52,974 nucleotides of DNA from Methylobacteriaceae bacterium (lineage in GTDB: Bacteria; Pseudomonadota; Alphaproteobacteria; Rhizobiales; Beijerinckiaceae), in the NCBI GenBank assembly GCA_020638135.1, contig JACKJE010000021.1, positions 1 to 52,974 on the forward strand, read 5' to 3'. The notes under the pieces are model-generated. The model saw only the letters and a list, made by a program, of their open reading frames with translations. It was not told the origin of the DNA and did no database searches. The translations under genes were made by a program, and so were the position numbers. Shown in pieces: positions 47,793 to 52,974 of the stretch (position 1 is the stretch's first letter; the number at the start of each line of letters is the position of its first letter).

Positions 47793-49058
47793 TCAGGACG
47801 CCTTGCGTTTCAGGATGCGGGCCATGATCGGATCGAGCAGCGTCTTCTTCTGCTTCTTTGCTTCCGCCCGCCCCATGACGATGCGGCCGATATCCGCGAG
47901 GATCTCGCCGGTCTTGCTCGCGGCGTCCACCTCCACGATCATCTGCCCGTTGTTGGTCGCCGTTCCGAACAGCTTGGCGTCGAACGGAATGACGCCGATC
48001 GCATCGGTCTCGACCGCCTTGGTGAAATCCTTCAGCTCGATCTCCGGCCGCTTCAGCACCCCGACATTGTTCATGACGAGGCGCGGCTTGTGGTCGTTCG
48101 GGCGCGAGGCCCGCAGCACGTCGAGCAGGCTCTTGGCGTTGCGCAGATTCGCGAGGTCGGGTGACGCGACGACGATGACGTCGTCGGCCGACGTCAGGAC
48201 GCGCTTCGCCCAGGACGTCCACGTGTGCGGCACGTCGACGATGATGCAGGGCACGCTGGCGCGCAGGATGTCGAAGATCGTGTCGAACGCCGTGTCCTCG
48301 AAATCGTACACGCGGTCGAGCGTCGCCGACGCGGCCAGCAGGCTCAGATGGTCGGAGCATTTCGACAGGAGCCTGTCGATCATGTTCGCGTCGACGCGGT
48401 CTGGCGCGAACACGGCGTCGGCGATGCCTTGCGGCGGATCCTGATTGAAATCGAGCCCGGCTGTCCCGTATGCGAGATCCATGTCGACGATCACGGTCTC
48501 GATCTCGAGTTCGCGCGCGATCGACCAGCCGATGTTGTGCGCCACCGTCGAAGAGCCGACGCCGCCCTTGGCGCCGACGAAGGCGATGACGCGGCCGAGC
48601 GGTTCGGCGCCGTCGCTGGAATAGAGCGCCGACACCGCGCGAATGAAATCGAGCACGTCGAGCGGCAACACGAGATAGTCGCTGATGCCGCGCGCCATCA
48701 GTTCGCGATAGAGCGCGATGTCGTTGGTGCGGCCGACAGTCACGACCTTCGTGCCGGCGTCACAGAACTGTGCGAGCTCGTCGAGATCGGCATGCAGCTT
48801 CGAGCGGTCCATGCCGACTTCGAGGACGATGAGATTGGGCGTCGGCGCCGTACGATAGGCTTCGATCGCCGCGGGCGCGCCGCCCATGTGAACCTTGACA
48901 TGCGCCTTGTCCATCCGCCGGTCGCCGGCCGCGTCCGAGACGACGGCGGCGAGTTCGGGGGATTCGCAGAAAGCCTGCATCGAGATTCGCGGGATCGCCG
49001 CGATCTGTTCGTGCTCCGGCGCGCGCAGGGGCGAGGATGGCAGTTCGTCGTCGATCAT
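47793..49058 (-). CDS. cpaE: CpaE/TadZ pilus assembly and localisation protein
   Basis: A 421-residue protein with an atypical receiver-like N-terminal domain (about 30-140) and a ParA/MinD-like ATPase domain with FVGAKGGVGSSTVAHN. CpaE/TadZ recruits the pilus machine to the cell pole. The deviant Walker A (KGGVGSS) is usual for the family. It lies in the operon between cpaD and cpaF. Confidence 0.92.
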   Translation of the reverse strand: MIDDELPSSPLRAPEHEQIAAIPRISMQAFCESPELAAVVSDAAGDRRMDKAHVKVHMGGAPAAIEAYRTAPTPNLIVLEVGMDRSKLHADLDELAQFCDAGTKVVTVGRTNDIALYRELMARGISDYLVLPLDVLDFIRAVSALYSSDGAEPLGRVIAFVGAKGGVGSSTVAHNIGWSIARELEIETVIVDMDLAYGTAGLDFNQDPPQGIADAVFAPDRVDANMIDRLLSKCSDHLSLLAASATLDRVYDFEDTAFDTIFDILRASVPCIIVDVPHTWTSWAKRVLTSADDVIVVASPDLANLRNAKSLLDVLRASRPNDHKPRLVMNNVGVLKRPEIELKDFTKAVETDAIGVIPFDAKLFGTATNNGQMIVEVDAASKTGEILADIGRIVMGRAEAKKQKKTLLDPIMARILKRKAS

Positions 49059-49061
49059 GCG

Positions 49062-49811
49062 TTAGCCTCCGACCGAACCGATGCTGCTGTTCTTGGTCGA
49101 CCAGTTGGTCGCCGGGTCCGCGCCCTTGCGAACATTGCCGATGGCGCGCATTCGCATGCTCGGATCGGCAGGCGTTTCGCCGCGCGGCTCTGCGAGATCG
49201 CGCGGATCGGCGACCTGCGTGGCGATCATGTTCTGGCTGGCGCAGCCGAAATTCCAGTAGCTGCGGTTCTGCCAGCCGTCCGTGGACGACGCCGAGGCGA
49301 GATCCTCCGGCCAGTCGCCGCACTTGTGAACCACCTTGGCCTTCAGCCCGTCGAAGGCGAGCCGCACCGGCGCGGCGAGAGAGGGGTTCTCGACCGGGTA
49401 GTGGCTGACCGCCACGGGCGCCATCGCGCCCGCCCTGGCGAGTTCGCGACGGATCGGCTCGATCGAACGCGCGCCGGCCTCGGCGCCCGGCCCGCTTTGC
49501 GGGATCACGATCGAGATCGGCCCGGACCCGATGTCGCGATAGCGCCGCGCAAAGGCCGTGACCTGCTCCTGCGTCCGCATGTCGAGGCGCTGCGACCCCG
49601 AGCTCGGGAAGACATCGAGCGTATGCGCCTGGTTCATCAGCGCGATCGGATGGCGCAGCCGCGCATCCATGCCGTTCTCGGCCTCGATCTTGGTGCGGGT
49701 CGCGCCGCAGCCGGCGAGCGGGGCGGCCAGGGCGAGCGCGAGCAGCGCCGCCAAAGGCCTTGTCCGCGAGGTGAATGCGACGTTCAGCGCGTTACGCGAC
49801 CGACTTGCCAT
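49062..49811 (-). CDS. cpaD: CpaD pilus assembly lipoprotein
   Basis: A 249-residue outer-membrane lipoprotein with the leader LLALALAAPLAGC and the CpaD domain (SGPISIVIPQSGPGAEAGARSIEPIR, CGDWPEDLASASSTDGWQNRSYWNFGCASQNMIATQVADPRDL). It helps the secretin. ATG 49811 preceded by GAGGA is chosen over ATG 49835, which would overlap the cpaC stop. It is 3 bases before cpaE. Confidence 0.92.
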   Translation of the reverse strand: MASRSRNALNVAFTSRTRPLAALLALALAAPLAGCGATRTKIEAENGMDARLRHPIALMNQAHTLDVFPSSGSQRLDMRTQEQVTAFARRYRDIGSGPISIVIPQSGPGAEAGARSIEPIRRELARAGAMAPVAVSHYPVENPSLAAPVRLAFDGLKAKVVHKCGDWPEDLASASSTDGWQNRSYWNFGCASQNMIATQVADPRDLAEPRGETPADPSMRMRAIGNVRKGADPATNWSTKNSSIGSVGG

Positions 49812-49831
49812 CTGGGTGAGTCCTCTTGCGC

Positions 49832-51298
49832 TCAATCCTGGATGAACCCGAAGCGACCCTTCCAGTTCTGGGGCGCGCGCGGGTTGGACTTGGTTGAATA
49901 GAGACGGTTGACACGGCCGAGCAGCCAGGCCTGCGGATCGCTGGCGTCGGTGAAGCCGTCGTCAGGGCGCTGGACCTCGTTCGGCGCGACCGACTTGGCG
50001 AGATAGGGCGTCACGATGATCATCAGCTCGGTTTCCTGCCGCTGGTAGTCGCGCGAGCGGAACAGCGCGCCGAGGATCGGGAGATTGAGCAGGCCGGGCA
50101 GCCCGGTGATCGAATGACGCGAGTTGTTGGTGATCAGGCCTGCCGTCGCCAGCGAACCGCCGGAGGGCAGCTCGACCGAGGTTTCGTGCTTGCGCGTGCG
50201 GAAGCCCGGCACCGAGATCGAATTGATGGTCATCGTTTGCGTGGTGTCGACCTCGGTCACCTCGGTCGCCAGACGCAGGAGAATGCGGCCCTCGCCGACG
50301 ACGACAGGCGTCATGTTCAGCGTGATGCCGTACGGTTTGAAGGTCACGGTGTTCTGGCAGGTCGTGACGCCGAGGCTGGTGGAACAGGCCGAGTTTGCGG
50401 GCACGGGCAGTTCGCCGCCGACCGTGAATTTGGCGCTCTCGCCGGAAACCGCCGTCACGGTCGGCTCCGCCAGGATGCGCGAGACGCCCCACCGCTCGAA
50501 CGCGGTCATGGTCGCCGTCAAACCGCTGCCCAGCGGCACGGTCAGGCCGCTGTTCGACATCGAGCCGTTGAGGCCGTAGGCGTTATGCTGCGTCAGTTTC
50601 GCCCAGGTCGTCGACAGGATCGTATCGCCGTTCGGGGAGGTCGAGACGCCGAGCTGCTTGAGCGCGGTGCGCTGCACTTCCGCAATGGTGAGCTTAACCA
50701 TCACCTGGTCCTGCCCGCGGATCGAGATCGCGTTCACGACCGTATTGTCGGGGGATGCGGCGCTCGTCGCCGCAGCGGCGCCGACGCGTGCGATGAAGGC
50801 TTTCGCCACATCGACGGCGGTCGCGGCTTCGCCCGCGGACTGGGCCTCGCCGGTCAGGACGATCGAATCGTTGACCTGCTTGACCACGATGCGGCTGCGC
50901 GGCAGCGCCGTATGGAGCAGCTTGTCGAGTTCGTCGAGATCACGCCCGACATTCATTTCGATATTGGCGATCTGGCGGCCATCGCCGGACATGGCGAGGA
51001 TCGTCGTCTGGCCGGTGCCGAGGCCCATGACGTAAAGCTTGCGCGTGGAGCGCACCACCGCGTTGGCGACCTTGGGATCGCCGACGACGATTTCCGCGGC
51101 GTCGGCCGGCAGGTCGACGATGATCGTTCGGCCGACGCCGAGTGTGATTCGCTTGGCGAACATCGCCGCCGACGGCGATTCGATTCCGCCGCCGCGCCGC
51201 TGCGCATAGGCGGTCGTCGGCGCGGCCGCCGGCGCCAAGGTCAGCGCCACCGCGCCGGCAGTCAGTCCTGACGCGATTCGCCTCGAGAGTGCGCCCAT
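49832..51298 (-). CDS. cpaC: CpaC, type II/III secretin of the Flp pilus
   Basis: A 488-residue outer-membrane secretin. A signal peptide (TAGAVALTLAPAAAPTTAYAQ) is followed by an N-terminal pilus-assembly domain (ITLGVGRTIIVDLPADAAEIVVGDPKVANAVV), a BON-like segment (SIVLTGEAQSAGEA) and the secretin core (GGELPVPANS, VTFKPYGITLNMTPVV, GLPGLLNLPILGALFRSRDYQRQETELMIIVTP). GGAAAG about 6 bases before ATG 51298 supports this start. An alternative ATG at 51382 overlaps the cpaB stop (TGATG) and would add 28 residues from a 15-base tandem repeat. Confidence 0.93.
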   Translation of the reverse strand: MGALSRRIASGLTAGAVALTLAPAAAPTTAYAQRRGGGIESPSAAMFAKRITLGVGRTIIVDLPADAAEIVVGDPKVANAVVRSTRKLYVMGLGTGQTTILAMSGDGRQIANIEMNVGRDLDELDKLLHTALPRSRIVVKQVNDSIVLTGEAQSAGEAATAVDVAKAFIARVGAAAATSAASPDNTVVNAISIRGQDQVMVKLTIAEVQRTALKQLGVSTSPNGDTILSTTWAKLTQHNAYGLNGSMSNSGLTVPLGSGLTATMTAFERWGVSRILAEPTVTAVSGESAKFTVGGELPVPANSACSTSLGVTTCQNTVTFKPYGITLNMTPVVVGEGRILLRLATEVTEVDTTQTMTINSISVPGFRTRKHETSVELPSGGSLATAGLITNNSRHSITGLPGLLNLPILGALFRSRDYQRQETELMIIVTPYLAKSVAPNEVQRPDDGFTDASDPQAWLLGRVNRLYSTKSNPRAPQNWKGRFGFIQD

Positions 51299-51350
51299 GA
51301 TCGTCTTTCCGGTCTTGTCCGCGCCGGAGCGCTCATGCGCCTGTCTCGGC

Positions 51351-51380
51351 ATCGCTTCGTTCCGCATCGCTTCGTTCCGC
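51351..51380. repeat. 15-base exact tandem repeat at the cpaB-cpaC junction
   Basis: Two identical copies of ATCGCTTCGTTCCGC (51351-51365 and 51366-51380). Read on the minus strand they encode a repeated five-residue unit, MRNEA, directly after the cpaB stop and upstream of the likely cpaC start. The unit length is a multiple of three, so copy number changes would keep the frame. Confidence 0.9.
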
Positions 51381-51381
51381 A

Positions 51382-52194
51382 TCACTTGGGCCTTGCGCTG
51401 GTCGACACGCCGTAGCGGATGATGGTGATCGACCTGTCGTCGGACTTGACGTCCGGCGTCGGCTCCTCGGGCTTGGCGGTTGCGATCGTGTCGAGCAGGC
51501 TGCGAAGGGTCAGCGACAGCTGGCCCGTGCGCTGGGCCAGAGTGATCATCTCGGCCTGCTTGGGATCGAGTTCGAGCGTCGCGTTGGAGCCGATGATGAC
51601 GGTCTTGCCATTCTCGGTCTGAACGTTCTGGCCGACCGCGAGAACCTTGACGTTGCGCAGCAGCGTTTCCGTGACGAATGCGTCGGGCTGGCCGGCCTTG
51701 ACCGCGTCTTCGTCGCGATAGGTGCGCAGGACGTCGACGTGATCGTTCGGCAGGACGAAGCCGCCGGCGGAAGTCGCTCCGCTGGCGTCGATGTTGATTG
51801 CGACGGCGCGCTTGCCCTGCGCGACCAGCGTGGCCATGAGTCCCGCGGTCGGCCCCTTGACCAGGCGCTCCTTGCGCATCGGCTCTTCGGCGAGGAAGGA
51901 GCCGCGTACGATCGAGCCCTTGAGGTCCTGAATGGCGTCCGGCTGGGCGCTCTTGCGAATCACGCCCTGGATCGCGCTGCTCTTCGGCCACGCCTGCCAG
52001 TGCATCATGGTCTCGTCGAGCGTCTTGCCGTAGTCGAGCGCTACCGCTGCGACCAGCACATCGTCATTGTCGATGACAGGCGCCACAGGCTGAACGACCT
52101 GAACGGGGGCCGGTTGCTGGGAGGGCATCAGGAGATAGGCCCCCGCCCCTGCCGCCAACGCGACGCCCAAGACGGCGATCTGAGCTTTTTTCAT
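51382..52194 (-). CDS. cpaB: CpaB pilus assembly protein
   Basis: A 270-residue periplasmic protein with an N-terminal membrane anchor (KAQIAVLGVALAAGAGAYLLM). A SAF domain follows (DVLVAAVALDYGKTLDETMMHWQAWP), then the RcpC/CpaB domain (VAINIDASGATSAGGFVLPNDHVDVL, TETLLRNVKVLAVGQNV). It connects the inner-membrane machine to the secretin. Start is ATG 52194, with GTG at 52200 as alternative. It is separated from cpaA by 136 bases containing a TTAA-rich motif. Confidence 0.93.
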   Translation of the reverse strand: MKKAQIAVLGVALAAGAGAYLLMPSQQPAPVQVVQPVAPVIDNDDVLVAAVALDYGKTLDETMMHWQAWPKSSAIQGVIRKSAQPDAIQDLKGSIVRGSFLAEEPMRKERLVKGPTAGLMATLVAQGKRAVAINIDASGATSAGGFVLPNDHVDVLRTYRDEDAVKAGQPDAFVTETLLRNVKVLAVGQNVQTENGKTVIIGSNATLELDPKQAEMITLAQRTGQLSLTLRSLLDTIATAKPEEPTPDVKSDDRSITIIRYGVSTSARPK

Positions 52195-52256
52195 CGTCAC
52201 CAAACCCGAAGCTACGACGCATGTCGTTGCGTGGATTTGAGCAATGAAACGTCAAA

Positions 52257-52268
52257 TTAAGGTTAACC
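52257..52268 (-). promoter_or_regulatory. TTAA-rich element upstream of cpaB
   Basis: TTAAGGTTAACC on the plus strand (GGTTAACCTTAA on the minus strand) lies about 65 bases before the cpaB ATG. The TTAACC half-site is shared with the inverted repeat at 43275-43297. It suggests an internal promoter or operator in the operon; the protein is unknown. Confidence 0.35.
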
Positions 52269-52330
52269 GATCCTATCCAGTTCGATTGTTTTCAAGAGCG
52301 TCGGACCGATCCAACGTCTTGACGCGACTC

Positions 52331-52873
52331 TCAGAACGTGCGGGCGGCGATCCAGATCGCGGTGTCGGGATAGACGACGAGTCCGGCGGCGGCGAGCGCG
52401 ATGCCGTAGGGAATCCCGCCGCTCTTCTCGCGCAGCCGGGCCAGCCACGGCGTGGTCGACAGCGGGCCCTCCAGCGCCATCTGGCGCAATTGCAGAATGG
52501 CGAGCGTGAGGACGCCGCCGAAGATCGAGGCGAAGACGCCATAGGACGGCAACAGGCCAAAGCCCAGCCACAGCGCGGTCGCTGCCGCCAGCTTGGCGTC
52601 GCCGCCGCCGATCCAGCCCAGGTTGAACATGACGAAGCACAGGACGAGCATCAGCGCGCCCGCCAGCAGGTGCCAGCCGATCATGGACCACTGCATCCCG
52701 ATGGTCATGGCCATGATGAAGAAGCCGACGGCCAGGACGATCGACGCCAGATTGGGAATCTTCATCGTCAGCATGTCCGAGATCGCCGCAAAGATCATCA
52801 CCCCGGGGAAGATGGCGAGGATGGCGAGATCGAGCATGCCGACAGGTCCTTCGAAAACAGGCGTTCGCGCCAT
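52331..52873 (-). CDS. cpaA: CpaA/TadV prepilin peptidase
   Basis: A 180-residue, multi-helix A24 aspartic peptidase that cleaves the Flp pilin leader. The two catalytic aspartates are in AISDMLTMKIPN and GWIGGGDAKLAAA (GxGD motif). It is compact, lacking the N-terminal methylase domain of PilD, as usual for TadV/CpaA. Starts are ATG 52873 or ATG 52837 (MLDLAILA); the latter begins the first helix. It is the first complete gene of the minus-strand cpa operon in the window. Confidence 0.93.
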   Translation of the reverse strand: MARTPVFEGPVGMLDLAILAIFPGVMIFAAISDMLTMKIPNLASIVLAVGFFIMAMTIGMQWSMIGWHLLAGALMLVLCFVMFNLGWIGGGDAKLAAATALWLGFGLLPSYGVFASIFGGVLTLAILQLRQMALEGPLSTTPWLARLREKSGGIPYGIALAAAGLVVYPDTAIWIAARTF

Positions 52874-52889
52874 TCTTAGACTCGACGCG

Positions 52890-52904
52890 TTGACTCATTC
52901 TTAA
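52890..52904 (-). promoter_or_regulatory. CtrA-like binding site upstream of cpaA
   Basis: On the minus strand the sequence is TTAAGAATGAGTCAA: TTAA, 7 bases, TCAA. This matches the CtrA box TTAA-N7-TTAA with one mismatch. It is 17 bases before ATG 52873. CtrA controls pilus genes in Caulobacter, so the position is meaningful, but one near match is weak proof. Confidence 0.45.
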
Positions 52905-52919
52905 CGAACAGGGCCGAGC

Positions 52920-52955
52920 CAAAAAGAAAGCGGCCCCGGAAGCCCGGAGCCGCTT
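52920..52955 (-). terminator. Rho-independent terminator for a minus-strand gene beyond the window
   Basis: AAGCGGC (52928-52934) pairs with GCCGCTT (52949-52955), with an inner four-base CCGG-type stem after one mismatch and an AAGC loop. On the minus strand the hairpin is followed by TTTCTTTTT (52929-52921). It therefore ends a transcript entering from the right edge, before cpaA begins. Confidence 0.85.
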
Positions 52956-52974
52956 CAATGCGGTGTATCGCGTG

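Noticed and set aside
48225..49901. 558-residue open frame antisense to cpaD-cpaE
   Set aside because: Antisense shadow crossing several real genes; no ribosome site or domain.

Overview
The window is GC-rich (about 65% wherever I counted) and reads as the chromosome of an alphaproteobacterium of the order Hyphomicrobiales (Rhizobiales). The clues are an alphaproteobacterial-type heat-shock promoter in front of dnaK, a dnaK-dnaJ-pmtA-like-pyrF-DUF1330 gene order, a cpa/tad pilus operon in the Caulobacter/Rhizobiales order with CtrA-like sites, an intracellular PHB depolymerase and a malonate module. The genus cannot be fixed; facultative methylotrophic or photoheterotrophic Beijerinckiaceae/Methylocystaceae-like bacteria would fit.

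Layout. 1-1735: end of a ligase-associated exonuclease and its ATP-dependent DNA ligase. 1745-5514: a solute:sodium symporter divergent from a LuxR-type response regulator, then small envelope and SnoaL-like proteins. 5521-10957: catabolic and housekeeping enzymes (alkyl sulfatase, class II aldolase, pirin, an MBL hydrolase) with palindromic repeats between them. 10976-14446: PEP carboxylase and a dienelactone hydrolase. 14568-23126: heat-shock dnaK-dnaJ, a PmtA-like methyltransferase, pyrF, a DUF1330 protein and class I fumarase. This stretch is full of small frameshifts in genes that should be intact, which looks like a locally poor consensus sequence and not real decay. 23249-33106: quinone oxidoreductase, feruloyl-CoA-synthase-like ligase, M20 amidohydrolase, MipA/OmpV outer-membrane protein, malonyl-CoA synthetase plus malonyl-CoA decarboxylase, and PHB depolymerase; these feed the acyl-CoA/acetyl-CoA pool. 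33371-34027: a GST.

34030-35628 is a sharply AT-rich two-gene island (about 40% GC) coding for a DUF262 (ParB/GmrS-like) protein and a HEPN-domain protein with an RX4H motif, 9 bases apart. It is the best candidate here for an acquired defence or toxin-type system. 35743-40559: gamma-glutamyltransferase, a translationally coupled nucleoside salvage operon (cdd, a purine phosphorylase with altered base-binding residues, deoA) and a YjbQ protein. 40572-43255: NlpC/P60 hydrolase, MarR regulator and M17 aminopeptidase in one direction.

43344-52873 (and beyond the window edge) is a tad/cpa locus for Flp-type pili: TadD lipoprotein on the plus strand, and cpaA-B-C-D-E-F-tadB-tadC on the minus strand, read from the right edge. 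A minus-strand terminator at the edge suggests that another gene, by synteny the Flp pilin, lies just outside.
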